In this document: positions 10,759 through 19,753 of the stretch, in pieces
How positions within the stretch are numbered: position 1 is the stretch's first letter
How the letters are laid out: every line of letters starts with the position of its first letter
Origin: Sphingobacterium daejeonense
Lineage (GTDB): Bacteria; Bacteroidota; Bacteroidia; Sphingobacteriales; Sphingobacteriaceae
Length of the DNA stretch: 64,000 nt
Direction: 5' to 3'
Assembly (NCBI RefSeq): GCF_901472535.1
Contig: NZ_LR590470.1
Coordinates: forward strand, 1,612,001 to 1,676,000
Notes under the pieces: model-generated
The model's database searches: none
Told to the model about the DNA's origin: nothing
Seen by the model: the letters and a program-made list of their open reading frames with translations, nothing else
Position numbers and translations under genes: made by a program

Positions 10759-11157
10759 TTATCTGTGTTTGTTTGTAATATGGTCCTGCCATTTTTTAAT
10801 GACAGCACATGTTTCGTAAGCTTCCTGCTTTACGAATTGTTTGAGCAGCGATTCAAGTGTTAGGATAAATTCATCCATATGAATGAAATTTCCTTCTTCA
10901 TCACGATAATCAGAAAGAATATCTAATAGAAAACAATGGGTTTCGAACTCACGGAATTTGTTCTGATAATTACGGTCTGCTTTAAGCCATAACTTTTCAA
11001 GTTGAAAGCCAGACTTAATGTGTAGATGACAGGCGTCTTCATACTCAGATCGATGGGTCTTGAGTTCCTTCTTCATTTTCTCGACACTAGTTTGCAGGTT
11101 ATCATATAGCGATGATAAATGAATCTGCACTTCTCGTTGTTTTGAAATAAGTGGCAT
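10759..11157 (-). CDS. Hypothetical helical protein
   Basis: A 132-residue soluble protein, highly charged and predicted mostly alpha-helical with coiled-coil potential at residues 5-60 (alternating Lys/Glu with Leu). No recognised domain, signal or membrane segment. It lies convergent to the ankyrin gene and divergent from cutC. Coding potential is supported by length and composition only. Confidence 0.5.
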   Translation of the reverse strand: MPLISKQREVQIHLSSLYDNLQTSVEKMKKELKTHRSEYEDACHLHIKSGFQLEKLWLKADRNYQNKFREFETHCFLLDILSDYRDEEGNFIHMDEFILTLESLLKQFVKQEAYETCAVIKKWQDHITNKHR

Positions 11158-11284
11158 AATGTTGTTATTTTGCTCGCACGATTTTCAACAAGTATAATCT
11201 CATTTTGTTTTAATAATTTGTTGATTATATGTGAATTAAATAATTATGTCGGTTATACTGGTTTAAAAGGAATATATTTGGTTT

Positions 11285-12031
11285 ATGAATGAAGTTAAGA
11301 TAAATGGTTTAAAATTGGAAATTTGTTCCAATTCAATTTTCTCAGCAAAGCAGGCACAGGCTGGTGGAGCAAGTAGAATTGAGTTGTGTCAGAACTTAGA
11401 AAATGGAGGAACAACGCCATCTTATGGGCAGATCAAATTGACAAGAGAAAGCTTAAATATCGGTGTACATGTTTTAATAAGGCCAAGAACCGGTGATTTC
11501 CTTTATAACGATGATGAATTCAATGAAATCCGTCAAGATATTATTTATTGCAAAGAAGCGGGATGTGACGGAGTTGTTATTGGAATATTGAATGCTGATG
11601 GTTCTGTTGATAAAGAAAGAATGAAAATTTTGGTAACAGAAGCTAAACCAATGTGTGTTGTATTCCATCGGGCATTTGATCGCTGCAAAGATCCAATGCA
11701 GGCATTGGAAGATATCATAGAATTGGGATGTGACCGGATATTGACTTCAGGACAACAGAATACTGCATGGGAGGGAAGGGATCTTCTGAAGAGGCTAGTT
11801 CAGCAAGCTGGGGATAGAATAGAAATAATGCCAGGCTCTGGAGTTGATGCTGCGAATGTAACAGCAATTTTAAATTACACGGGTGCCAAAAGCATTCATT
11901 CTTCAGCAAAAGTGATTGAGAAATCAAAAATGGAATTTAAAATGGATGCTGTGAGTGGGATGGATGAGGACGAAATTTATAGTTCTCAAGCAAAGGTTGA
12001 GGAGATTGTAGCCCAAATAAAAAGCCTGTAG
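11285..12031 (+). CDS. cutC: CutC family protein
   Basis: A 248-residue TIM-barrel protein matching CutC: GGASRIELCQNLENGGTTPS near residues 28-47, VLIRPRTGDF near 65, HRAFDRCKDP near 127 and LTSGQQNTAWEG near 154. CutC was named for copper homeostasis in E. coli, but that role has been questioned and the enzymatic activity is unknown. Cytosolic. It is monocistronic with an intrinsic terminator right at its stop codon. Confidence 0.85.
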   Translation: MNEVKINGLKLEICSNSIFSAKQAQAGGASRIELCQNLENGGTTPSYGQIKLTRESLNIGVHVLIRPRTGDFLYNDDEFNEIRQDIIYCKEAGCDGVVIGILNADGSVDKERMKILVTEAKPMCVVFHRAFDRCKDPMQALEDIIELGCDRILTSGQQNTAWEGRDLLKRLVQQAGDRIEIMPGSGVDAANVTAILNYTGAKSIHSSAKVIEKSKMEFKMDAVSGMDEDEIYSSQAKVEEIVAQIKSL

Positions 12032-12048
12032 ATATTCTACAGGCTTTT
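12020..12048 (+). terminator. Terminator overlapping the cutC stop
   Basis: A perfect 13-bp stem (12020-12032 with 12036-12048), loop TAT, and a following T run. It begins inside the last cutC codons. Confidence 0.85.
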
Positions 12049-12065
12049 TTATGTTGTTGTTAAAC

Positions 12066-12245
12066 TTATTTAGCGTCTGCTGAAAGTTTATCTAAGATTG
12101 CGTCATTCTTAGTGATTTGGCTGTTTTTCGGCATTTTGCTTTTTGAACCTGGTTCAATATTACGGCCAAGCTTTAAAAACTGTACTTCAACGCGTGCAAC
12201 AGTTTTATTTCTTCTATCTTTTCTTTTTAAACGTGTAACTCCCAT
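12066..12245 (-). CDS. Small basic conserved-looking protein (59 aa)
   Basis: An ATG-to-TAA frame of 59 codons. The N-terminal half is strongly basic (MGVTRLKRKDRRNKT, then VARVEVQFLKLGRN), and the C-terminal half is Lys/Ser/Asp-rich. This is typical of small RNA- or ribosome-associated proteins. It lies 31 bases downstream of tRNA-Cys on the same strand, so the two may be co-transcribed. I do not recognise the family. The length is short, but codon use and the ATG-to-stop fit are convincing. Confidence 0.6.
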   Translation of the reverse strand: MGVTRLKRKDRRNKTVARVEVQFLKLGRNIEPGSKSKMPKNSQITKNDAILDKLSADAK

Positions 12246-12276
12246 TGTGATAAAATATTTTTAATTGTTATTAACG

Positions 12277-12347
12277 AGGTCGGAAGCGGATTCGAACCGC
12301 TGTAGGAGGTTTTGCAGACCTCAGCCTAGCCACTCGGCCATCCGACC
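12277..12347 (-). tRNA. tRNA-Cys (GCA)
   Basis: A 71-base cloverleaf on the minus strand: 7-bp acceptor GGTCGGA/TCCGACC, discriminator U, D-arm stem GCC/GGC, anticodon arm GAGGT-CTGCAAA-ACCTC with anticodon GCA, and T arm AGCGG-TTCGAAT-CCGCT. The discriminator U73 is the expected CysRS identity base. The 3' CCA is not encoded. Confidence 0.95.
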
Positions 12348-12643
12348 CTTTACCCTTACAGGCATGCAAAAATAGGATTAAATTTTAAAATAAAAAAACC
12401 TTTTTCGCTTTTTGTTTAGGTATTTCTTCTTAACCTCTCTAAGGCATTGATTTTTAATTTAATTAATTGGATCTAGTGAATACCATAAGATGAAAATAAA
12501 ATTTATTGAAAAATAAACACTTGATTATAAATGTTTTAATAAGGTATTTGTTTAAAATTTTCATTTTGGTCTAAACTTTGCAAGTCTTGCAGTGTCTCAA
12601 CTACAATTAATGAGACCATTAAATAAGAAAAAATAAAAAGAAT

Positions 12644-13267
12644 ATGAAAAAATTATTACTTACTATGGGTGCTGCATTTTTATTAGCAGCTGGAGCACAA
12701 GCTCAAACTAGCTACGGATTAAAAGCTGGTGTTAACTTAGGTAAATATTCAAACCTGGGTTCAGATCAAAGCAATAACGTGTCTTTTCACGTAACAGGTT
12801 TTGCTGATATTCCAGTAGCATCTCAGTTCTCTATCCAACCAGGTGTTTCATTACAAGGTAAAGGAACTAAATTTACTGGATCATTAGATAACTCTAGTGC
12901 AGAGTATACTAGAAATGTAATGTCTCTTGAAGTTCCTGTAAATGCGGTATATTATATTCCAGCTGGTGCAGGTAACGTTTTCTTGGGTGCTGGTCCTTAT
13001 GTAGGATTCAATATTTCAGGTAAAGACAAATTAAAAGGAGATTTAGCTGGATATACTGGTGAAACTGAATGGGATTTAGAATTTTCAGGAGATAATAAAG
13101 ATATGAATCTTATTGATGCTGGTGTTAACTTCCTAGGTGGTTACAAATTCAACAATGGATTATTAATCAACGCTGGTTATGGTTTAGGGTTAACAAATCT
13201 TAATCCTGGAGATGGCGATAATATCAATAGCCGTACCTTATCATTCGGTCTTGGTTTCCAATTCTAA
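12644..13267 (+). CDS. Outer-membrane beta-barrel protein, tandem copy 1
   Basis: A 207-residue protein with a signal peptide cleaved after AQAQ (about residue 21), then alternating hydrophobic strands and a terminal Phe (FGLGFQF), as expected for an 8-stranded PorT/OmpX-like barrel. The mature start TSYGLKAGVNLGK recurs in the next three genes, as do a central SLEVPVNAVYYIPAG block and AGYGLGL near the end. The upstream sequence contains TTTTGGTCTAAACTTTGC (12563-12580), a plausible Bacteroidota-type promoter. Role is unknown. Confidence 0.8.
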   Translation: MKKLLLTMGAAFLLAAGAQAQTSYGLKAGVNLGKYSNLGSDQSNNVSFHVTGFADIPVASQFSIQPGVSLQGKGTKFTGSLDNSSAEYTRNVMSLEVPVNAVYYIPAGAGNVFLGAGPYVGFNISGKDKLKGDLAGYTGETEWDLEFSGDNKDMNLIDAGVNFLGGYKFNNGLLINAGYGLGLTNLNPGDGDNINSRTLSFGLGFQF

Positions 13268-13305
13268 GCAAATTGAAAAGGCTTAATCGCCTTAGTGAAT
13301 AAATA

Positions 13306-13338
13306 AAGGGCAATCCGTTAGGGTTGCCTTTTTTTTTT
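13306..13338 (+). terminator. Terminator after barrel copy 1
   Basis: Stem GGCAATCC with GGGTTGCC (one G-T pair), loop of about four bases, followed by a run of ten T residues. Confidence 0.75.
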
Positions 13339-13562
13339 GTGCTTGTAACATTTAATGCCCTCAAATGTTATTTTGCGTCTGCTGATTAAATAATTGAAAA
13401 ATTAAATGATTTCAAATATTTTAATAAAATAATTAATTGAATTTTTTAAAATTTTATAATAAAATCTTTATAGTAAATAATAGCATTCAATTTATTGTTA
13501 ATTATTTTGAAAATATAATAAAAGTAAATTACATTTACTTTATTAACAATAAATTATGATTT

Positions 13563-14186
13563 ATGAAAAAAGTTTTATTATGGGCGATCCTATGTGGATT
13601 TGCGATTCCTGGAGCTATGGCTCAGACAGGATTTGGTCTAAAGGCTGGAGTCAACATGGCAAAAATGACTATTGAAGTTGAAAAAGGAGTGAAGACTCCT
13701 AGTCATGTGTCCTATTTTGTCACTGCATTCGCTGATTTACCTTTAGCTGACCAATTTTCAATTCAACCAGGCTTGTCTTTGCAAGGAAAGGGTGCTAAAG
13801 CATCTATTAAAGAAGGTGAGAACGAAGCTTCCATTCGTACAAATCTTATGTCGATAGAAATTCCCGTAAACGCTGTATATTATATACCTGCAGGTTCTGG
13901 AAAAGTATTTATTGGTGCCGGACCTTACATTGGATACAATATCAGTGGAAAGTACAAGGAAACGGTAAATGGTAAAAGCGCAGAAGAGAAAATTAAATTT
14001 TCAGGGAAGGATAAAGATATGAAACCACTTGATTTTGGTATTAATGCTATGATAGGGTATAAGCTTTTTAGTGGACTATTGATTAATGCTGGTTATGGAT
14101 TAGGGCTTGCAGATTTGAATGTTGATAAGGAGGAAAAAGCACTATCAAATAGAGTATTTTCTATAGGTGTTGGATTCCAATTTTAA
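13563..14186 (+). CDS. Outer-membrane beta-barrel protein, tandem copy 2
   Basis: A 207-residue paralogue of the preceding gene: signal peptide ending AMAQ, mature start TGFGLKAGVNMAK, central SIEIPVNAVYYIPAG, end VFSIGVGFQF. It has its own 295-base AT-rich upstream region and its own terminator, so the array is made of single-gene units rather than one operon. Charged loops differ most between copies, consistent with surface-exposed loops diverging after duplication. Confidence 0.8.
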   Translation: MKKVLLWAILCGFAIPGAMAQTGFGLKAGVNMAKMTIEVEKGVKTPSHVSYFVTAFADLPLADQFSIQPGLSLQGKGAKASIKEGENEASIRTNLMSIEIPVNAVYYIPAGSGKVFIGAGPYIGYNISGKYKETVNGKSAEEKIKFSGKDKDMKPLDFGINAMIGYKLFSGLLINAGYGLGLADLNVDKEEKALSNRVFSIGVGFQF

Positions 14187-14204
14187 CCTGAATTTTGCTA
14201 AATA

Positions 14205-14242
14205 AAAAGAGAAGGACTCGCTTAGGCGAGTCTTTCTCTTTT
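14205..14242 (+). terminator. Terminator after barrel copy 2
   Basis: A 16-bp stem (14205-14220 with 14227-14242) with a single G-T pair, loop CTTAGG, ending in TTTT. Confidence 0.75.
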
Positions 14243-14344
14243 ACTGCAAAATTATCCTGTGTGAAATATTGTTAATTAACAGTTTGGTAACATTTATTTG
14301 TGGTTAGGTATAATACTTTTGGGTTCACATTATAAATAATCATT

Positions 14345-14974
14345 ATGAAAAGAATTTTATTTTCAATGGCAATTGGCGCCTTGTCCATCTGTGCCTTACA
14401 CGCTCAAACTACTTATGGTCTAAAAGCTGGAATGAATCTATCAAAGGTCTCCAATCTAGAAGATCAAAAGTTCAACCCCTCTTACTTTATAACTGGTTTT
14501 GCAGACATTCCTTTGTCTTCTCAATTCTCTATTCAGCCGGGAGTATCCTTGCAAAGGAAAGGTGCAAAATTTCAATCAGCAGGTTTTAACTGGGATCAAA
14601 CTCCTATGGAAGACTACAAATCAACATTAAATACGATGTCTATTGAGATTCCTGTAAATGCTGTATACTATGTTCCAGTCGGAAATGGGAAAATGTTTAT
14701 TTCTGCTGGACCTTACCTTGGATATAACATCAGTGGCAAAATCAAAGATTCTGGTCCCAATGGCGAAAGTGAACGTGATGTCAACTTCAGTGGAAACGAC
14801 AAAAACATGAATAGACTAGATGCCGGCCTTAATTTTGGCCTAGGTTATAAGCTTTTTAATGGAATATTGTTCCAAGCAGGTTATGGCCTAGGTTTAAGCG
14901 ATCTAAACGCCTCCAAGAACAGTAAATCCTTCTCCAATCGAACCATTAATTTCGGAGTAGGATTTCAGTTTTGA
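14345..14974 (+). CDS. Outer-membrane beta-barrel protein, tandem copy 3
   Basis: A 209-residue paralogue: signal peptide ending ALHAQ, mature start TTYGLKAGMNLSK, block TMSIEIPVNAVYYVPVG, end TINFGVGFQF. It is closest to copy 4, with which it shares the GMN start and the FGLGYK(L)-NG(I/L)LFQAGYGLGL segment. It is directly followed by heptamer-repeat DNA instead of a simple terminator. Confidence 0.8.
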   Translation: MKRILFSMAIGALSICALHAQTTYGLKAGMNLSKVSNLEDQKFNPSYFITGFADIPLSSQFSIQPGVSLQRKGAKFQSAGFNWDQTPMEDYKSTLNTMSIEIPVNAVYYVPVGNGKMFISAGPYLGYNISGKIKDSGPNGESERDVNFSGNDKNMNRLDAGLNFGLGYKLFNGILFQAGYGLGLSDLNASKNSKSFSNRTINFGVGFQF

Positions 14975-14979
14975 GTTTA

Positions 14980-15081
14980 GATATGAGATGTGAGATATGA
15001 GATATGGGATAGAAGGGGGGATGGCGATATGAGAATTGAGAAATAAATTTCCCAGTTAATATCTCAAATCTCATATTTCAT
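14980..15081. repeat. Heptamer inverted repeat, locus A
   Basis: Five consecutive 7-base units of the form GATATGA/GATGTGA occupy 14980-15014 with exact period 7. The complementary arm (units ATCTCAA, ATCTCAT, ATTTCAT) lies at 15061-15081. The two arms can fold into an imperfect hairpin around a 46-base centre. The centre and right arm (GAGAAATAA..., AATATCTCAAATCTCATAT) recur at locus B. It starts six bases after the stop of barrel copy 3. Confidence 0.75.
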
Positions 15082-15162
15082 GCAACATAAAGTACGAAAC
15101 TTATAAAACTTCATTTAAATACAATTTAAAATACATTTTGGTCTAAAATTAAATTATGAATC

Positions 15163-15810
15163 ATGAAAACAATTTTATCAGTTCTAGGATTTTCCTTTAT
15201 TTCCATTTTTGCAGCGAATGCTCAAACTACTTATGGTTTAAAAGCAGGAATGAATTTTTCCAAGATTACGGAGCGTAAATTCCAAAATTACACTCCTTCT
15301 TATTTTGTTACCGGATTTGCAGAATTTCCCCTGACATCCCGCTTGTCCATTCAACCAGGTTTGTCCTTACAGGGAAAAGGTTCTAAAACAATTGCTCCAG
15401 GTTCTATCATGGATCCTGATATAAAGGGGGATTATAAAGGGACTATGAATACCATGTCCATTGAAATTCCTATAAATATGATTTATTATGTTCCTGTTGG
15501 TTATGGCGATATCTTTCTTTCGGCAGGTCCATATATTGGCTATAATATTTCAGGAAAAATAAAGGAATCAAATTATGAGCCAGGTTCGACTCAAGAAAGG
15601 TCATCAGACATCAAATTCAGTGGAAATAATAAATACATGAACAGGATAGATGCCGGTGTTAATTTTGGTTTAGGTTATAAATTGAAAAATGGCCTTTTAT
15701 TTCAAGCTGGATATGGACTCGGATTAACAGATCTAAATGGAATAAAGAATGTTTCATTACCTTCTTCCTCATATAGAACATTTAATTTCGGTGTAGGATT
15801 TCAGTTTTGA
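15163..15810 (+). CDS. Outer-membrane beta-barrel protein, tandem copy 4
   Basis: A 215-residue paralogue, slightly longer because of loop insertions near residues 75-90 and 145-155. Signal peptide ends AANAQ, mature start TTYGLKAGMNFSK, block TMSIEIPINMIYYVPVG, end TFNFGVGFQF. Upstream sequence ATTTTGGTCTAAAAT (15135-15149) resembles that in front of copy 1. It is followed by the longer heptamer-repeat locus B. Confidence 0.8.
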   Translation: MKTILSVLGFSFISIFAANAQTTYGLKAGMNFSKITERKFQNYTPSYFVTGFAEFPLTSRLSIQPGLSLQGKGSKTIAPGSIMDPDIKGDYKGTMNTMSIEIPINMIYYVPVGYGDIFLSAGPYIGYNISGKIKESNYEPGSTQERSSDIKFSGNNKYMNRIDAGVNFGLGYKLKNGLLFQAGYGLGLTDLNGIKNVSLPSSSYRTFNFGVGFQF

Positions 15811-15827
15811 GATTAGATATGGATATC

Positions 15828-16047
15828 GATATGAGATATGAGATGTGAGATTTGCGATAGAAAGGGTATTAGTATTTATTAAAGGAGATATGAGATATGT
15901 GATATGAGATGTGAGATAGAAAGGGTATTAGTATTTGTGACAGGATATGCGATATTGATGTGAGATGTGCGATAGAAAGTATGCTTTGGAAAATAAGAGT
16001 TGAGAAATAATTTTCCGGTTAATATCTCAAATCTCATATCTCAAATC
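15828..16047. repeat. Heptamer inverted repeat, locus B
   Basis: Three blocks of 7-base units start at 15828, 15887 and 15944. The first two follow the same order (GATATGA units, then GATGTGA) and all end in GATAGAA. A spacer containing AAAGGGTATTAGTATTT is duplicated after the first two blocks, giving a direct repeat of about 59 bases. The complementary arm (ATCTCAA, ATCTCAT units) is at 16024-16047. It fills the space between barrel copy 4 and the rpsJ terminator; no gene is present. Confidence 0.75.
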
Positions 16048-16108
16048 TCGATAAGAAAAAAACAAAAGAGCCCATTTTTCAATGGGCTCTTAGTTTTTTT
16101 CTTATCGA
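16048..16108 (-). terminator. Extended hairpin terminator after rpsJ
   Basis: An outer 16-bp stem (16048-16063 with 16093-16108) and an inner 11-bp stem (AAGAGCCCATT, 16066-16076 with 16081-16091) stack into one long hairpin. Transcription from the minus strand runs into T-rich sequence within the outer arm. It ends the str operon seven bases after the rpsJ stop. Confidence 0.8.
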
Positions 16109-16114
16109 AATCTA

Positions 16115-16420
16115 TCACACTTTGATTTCAACTTCTACACCTGAAGGTAATTCTAATTTCATCAACGCATCAACAGTTTTTGAGTTAGATGAGTAGATGT
16201 CTAACAATCTCTTGTAAGAACACAATTGGAATTGCTCACGTGCTTTTTTGTTAACGTGTGGAGAACGTAAAACTGTATAGATTTTTTTCTCAGTAGGCAA
16301 TGGAATAGGACCACTAACAACTGCACCTGTAGGTTTTACTGTTTTTACGATTTTCTCAGCTGATTTGTCAACCAAGTTGTAATCGTATGATTTCAATTTG
16401 ATTCTGATTCTTTGGCTCAT
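16115..16420 (-). CDS. rpsJ: 30S ribosomal protein S10
   Basis: A 101-residue S10 ([22 protein letters not shown] at the start, [28 protein letters not shown] in the middle). S10 is part of the 30S head and also the NusE antitermination factor. It is the last gene of the rpsL-rpsG-fusA-rpsJ unit. In many Bacteroidota rplC and the S10 operon follow, but here a terminator and repeats follow instead. Confidence 0.97.
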   Translation of the reverse strand: MSQRIRIKLKSYDYNLVDKSAEKIVKTVKPTGAVVSGPIPLPTEKKIYTVLRSPHVNKKAREQFQLCSYKRLLDIYSSNSKTVDALMKLELPSGVEVEIKV

Positions 16421-16496
16421 TATATATTTTGTTTTTAAGATGATCCCTGATTAGAGCTATTAACAACCAGGGATCGGTTTATTTTAATTCTAAAGA

Positions 16497-18620
16497 TTAA
16501 TCTTCTAGACCTTTAACTTTTCCTTTTGCTTTTGAGATCACATCTTCTTGTACGTTACGAGGAGCGTCTTCGTAGTGATCAAATTCCATTGTAGAAGTTG
16601 CACGGCCAGAAGTGATCGTACGTAACTGAGTTACATATCCGAACATTTCAGAAAGTGGTACTAATGCTTTGATTACTTGAGCACCATTACGTGAATCCAA
16701 ACCTTGCATTTGACCACGACGACGGTTCAAGTCACCCATTACATCACCCATGTTTTCCTCTGGAGTCAATACTTCAACTTTCATGATAGGCTCCATTAAT
16801 ACTGGAGAACATTTAGGAAGTGCTGCACGGTAAGCCATCTTAGCTGCTAATTCGAAAGATAATGAGTCTGAATCGACTGCGTGGAATGAACCATCAATCA
16901 AACGAACTTTCATACCTGACAATTGGTAACCTGCTAAAACACCATTTTTCATGGAAACTTCGAATCCTTTTTGAACTGAAGGGATATATTCTTTAGGAAT
17001 AGATCCACCTACGATTTCATTTACGAATTGAAGAGGGTTTTTAACAACATCCCAATCCTCATCTGCAGGAGAGATAACAACTTTGATATCCGCGAATTTA
17101 CCACGACCACCTGATTGTTTTTTGTAAACCTCACGGTGTTCAGTAGTTCCGTTGATAGACTCTTTGTAAGCAACTTGAGGAGCACCTTGGTTTACCTCAA
17201 CTTTGAACTCACGTCTCAAACGGTCGATCAAGATATCTAAGTGAAGCTCACCCATACCTGAAATAACTGTTTGACCAGTGTCTTCGTCAGTTTTTACTAC
17301 GAATGTAGGATCCTCTTCAGCTAATTTGCTAAGTCCGATACCTAATTTATCTACGTCAGCTTGAGTTTTAGGCTCGATCGCTAAACCAATAACCGGCTCA
17401 GGGAAAACCATTGATTCAAGAACGATAGGGTTTTTCTCGTCACATAAAGTATCACCAGTTTTGATGTCTTTGAAACCAACAACAGCACCGATGTCACCAG
17501 CACCAATTCTTTCGATTGGGTTTTGTTTGTTCGCGTGCATTTGGAAGATACGAGAGATACGCTCTTTGTTGCCTGAACGAGTGTTCAATACATAAGAACC
17601 AGCATCTAATACTCCTGAATAAACACGAGTGAAACATAAACGACCTACGAATGGGTCAGTAGCGATTTTGAAACCTAAAGCTGCGAATGGCTCAGACTCA
17701 GATGGCTTACGAACAATCTCTTCGCCAGTACGAGGGTCAGTACCTTTAACAGCCTCTTGATCCAATGGTGAAGGCAATAACTCCATAACGAAGTCAAGCA
17801 TAGTTTGAACACCTTTGTTTTTGAAAGATGAACCACAAACCATAGGAACAATTGCATTATCTAAAACTGCTTTACGTAAAGCGTCTAAGATTTCGCGCTC
17901 TGTCAATGAATCTGGATCTTCGAAGAATTTCTCCATCAAAGACTCATCATATCCAGCAACAGCTTCTAATAATTTCTCACGGTATTCAGCAACCTCTTCC
18001 AACATATCCTCAGGAATTGGAACCTCAGTAAAGGTCATACCTTTATCAGCTTCATTCCAAACGATACCACGGTTGTTGATTAAGTCAACAACACCTTCGA
18101 AGTTATCTTCAGCACCGATAGGTAATTGAAGAGCTACTGCATCAGAACCTAACATTTCTTTTACTTGCTTAACTACTTTTAAGAAGTCAGCACCAGAACG
18201 GTCCATTTTATTTACGAAACCTATACGAGGAACTTTGTATCCATCCGCTAAACGCCAGTTAGTCTCCGATTGAGGCTCAACACCATCAACCGCAGAGAAC
18301 AAGAATACAAGACCATCAAGTACACGTAATGAACGGTTTACTTCTACAGTAAAGTCAACGTGTCCTGGAGTGTCAATAACGTTTACTTGGTATTTTTTGT
18401 TACGGTAGTTCCAGAATACAGTTACAGCTGCAGAGGTAATCGTGATACCACGCTCTTGCTCTTGTGCCATCCAGTCAGTTGTAGCAGAACCTTCGTGAGT
18501 TTCTCCCAACTTGTGGTTTACACCAGAGTAGAATAATATACGCTCTGTAGTTGTTGTTTTACCAGCATCGATGTGTGCAGCGATACCAATATTTCTTACT
18601 AATTTTAAATCTTTTGCCAT
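16497..18620 (-). CDS. fusA: Elongation factor G
   Basis: A 707-residue translational GTPase with G1 [12 protein letters not shown] (residues 15-26), switch [11 protein letters not shown] and NKMDRSGAD (G4), followed by domains II-V ending VKGLED. It catalyses translocation on the ribosome and, with RRF, recycling. It is the third gene of the str operon. A strong hairpin lies in the 126-base gap upstream. Confidence 0.97.
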   Translation of the reverse strand: MAKDLKLVRNIGIAAHIDAGKTTTTERILFYSGVNHKLGETHEGSATTDWMAQEQERGITITSAAVTVFWNYRNKKYQVNVIDTPGHVDFTVEVNRSLRVLDGLVFLFSAVDGVEPQSETNWRLADGYKVPRIGFVNKMDRSGADFLKVVKQVKEMLGSDAVALQLPIGAEDNFEGVVDLINNRGIVWNEADKGMTFTEVPIPEDMLEEVAEYREKLLEAVAGYDESLMEKFFEDPDSLTEREILDALRKAVLDNAIVPMVCGSSFKNKGVQTMLDFVMELLPSPLDQEAVKGTDPRTGEEIVRKPSESEPFAALGFKIATDPFVGRLCFTRVYSGVLDAGSYVLNTRSGNKERISRIFQMHANKQNPIERIGAGDIGAVVGFKDIKTGDTLCDEKNPIVLESMVFPEPVIGLAIEPKTQADVDKLGIGLSKLAEEDPTFVVKTDEDTGQTVISGMGELHLDILIDRLRREFKVEVNQGAPQVAYKESINGTTEHREVYKKQSGGRGKFADIKVVISPADEDWDVVKNPLQFVNEIVGGSIPKEYIPSVQKGFEVSMKNGVLAGYQLSGMKVRLIDGSFHAVDSDSLSFELAAKMAYRAALPKCSPVLMEPIMKVEVLTPEENMGDVMGDLNRRRGQMQGLDSRNGAQVIKALVPLSEMFGYVTQLRTITSGRATSTMEFDHYEDAPRNVQEDVISKAKGKVKGLED

Positions 18621-18672
18621 GTTATTTATTGCAGTTTGCCTATTGGCTGATTGTTATTTCTTTAGAAATAAA

Positions 18673-18719
18673 TACACCGACTTTGATAATGGAAAAATCT
18701 ATTATCTAAAGTCGGTGTA
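18673..18719 (-). promoter_or_regulatory. Strong hairpin between rpsG and fusA
   Basis: An 18-bp stem with one bulged base (18673-18690 with 18701-18719) and a 10-base loop. On the minus strand it is followed by moderately T-rich sequence (TATTTATTTC). It may act as an attenuator or mRNA-processing site that sets fusA expression relative to rpsL-rpsG. A ribosomal-protein feedback site is possible but unproven. Confidence 0.55.
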
Positions 18720-18746
18720 AACATATTTGATTCTTTTTGTTCAAAA

Positions 18747-19215
18747 TTAGAATCTGAAGTGTGAGAACGCTTTGTTAGCCTCAGCCATTTTGTGCGTATC
18801 TTCTTTCTTCTTAACAGCAGCACCTTCACCTTTAGAAGCTGAAATGATTTCTCCCGCTAATTTTTCAAACATAGTTTTTTTCACCACGTCTGCGAGCGTA
18901 AGAAATTAACCATTTCATACCTAAAGCGATTTTGCGCTCAGGACGAACTTCCATTGGTACTTGGAAGTTTGCACCACCAACACGACGAGATTTAACCTCT
19001 ACTGCTGGCATTACATTGTTAAGAGCTTTTTTCCAAGTCTCAAGACCATTCTCTTGAGTCTTTTGCTCTACTAATTCAACTGCATCGTAAAAAATTGAAT
19101 AGGCGATAGATTTCTTACCGTCTACCATCATATTGTTTACGAAACGAGTTACCTGAACATCGTTAAACTTTGGATCAGGTAAAATGATTCTCTTTTTTGG
19201 TTTTGCTTTTCTCAT
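18747..19215 (-). CDS. rpsG: 30S ribosomal protein S7 (one frameshift, probably a sequencing error)
   Basis: The frame from 19215 runs through a normal S7 sequence to GEK and then stops at 18865. Removing one T from the T7 run at about 18875-18881 restores [18 protein letters not shown]... and ends SHFRF at 18747, giving 155 residues, the family length. S7 nucleates assembly of the 30S head and is essential. A disrupted single-copy rpsG would be lethal, so this is the best evidence that the +1 homopolymer changes in this window are artefacts. Confidence 0.93.
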
Positions 19216-19230
19216 TTTCTTTTCCTCCGT

Positions 19231-19644
19231 TTATTTTTTCTTACCTTTTGCTGGTGCAGCTGCTGCTTGTCCTGGTTTAGGACGTTTTGTTCCGTATTTA
19301 GAACGACGTTGGTTACGACCTGCAACACCTGAAGTATCTAATGCACCACGAATGATGTGGTAACGAACTCCTGGTAAGTCTTTAACACGACCGCCACGAA
19401 TTAATACGATTGAGTGCTCTTGTAAGTTATGGCCTTCTCCTGGGATGTAAGCATTAACCTCTTTACCGTTTGTTAAACGAACACGAGCTACTTTACGCAT
19501 TGCTGAGTTTGGTTTTTTAGGGGTAGTAGTGTATACACGCGTACACACACCTCTTCGCTGTGGACATGAATCCAACGCTGGTGACTTACTCTTGTCTACC
19601 AGAGCTACTCTACCTTTTCTAACTAGTTGTTGAATAGTAGGCAT
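19231..19644 (-). CDS. rpsL: 30S ribosomal protein S12
   Basis: A 137-residue S12 with the decoding-site motif TTPKKPNSA (wild-type lysine, no streptomycin-resistance substitution visible) and [16 protein letters not shown]. The C-terminal tail is Lys/Ala/Pro-rich. First gene of the str operon, with 15 bases to rpsG. Confidence 0.97.
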   Translation of the reverse strand: MPTIQQLVRKGRVALVDKSKSPALDSCPQRRGVCTRVYTTTPKKPNSAMRKVARVRLTNGKEVNAYIPGEGHNLQEHSIVLIRGGRVKDLPGVRYHIIRGALDTSGVAGRNQRRSKYGTKRPKPGQAAAAPAKGKKK

Positions 19645-19753
19645 TTACCTGTTTTTCTTTTTTTTGATTTTGTTAAAAAATGTTTTTAAGTCCGCAAAGA
19701 TATAAAGAATAATTTAAAGTGTAAAGAGTTGTATGTTAAGTTTTTTGAAAATA

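Noticed and set aside
14980..16047. CRISPR array
   Set aside because: Units are 7 bases without spacers, and no cas genes are present.
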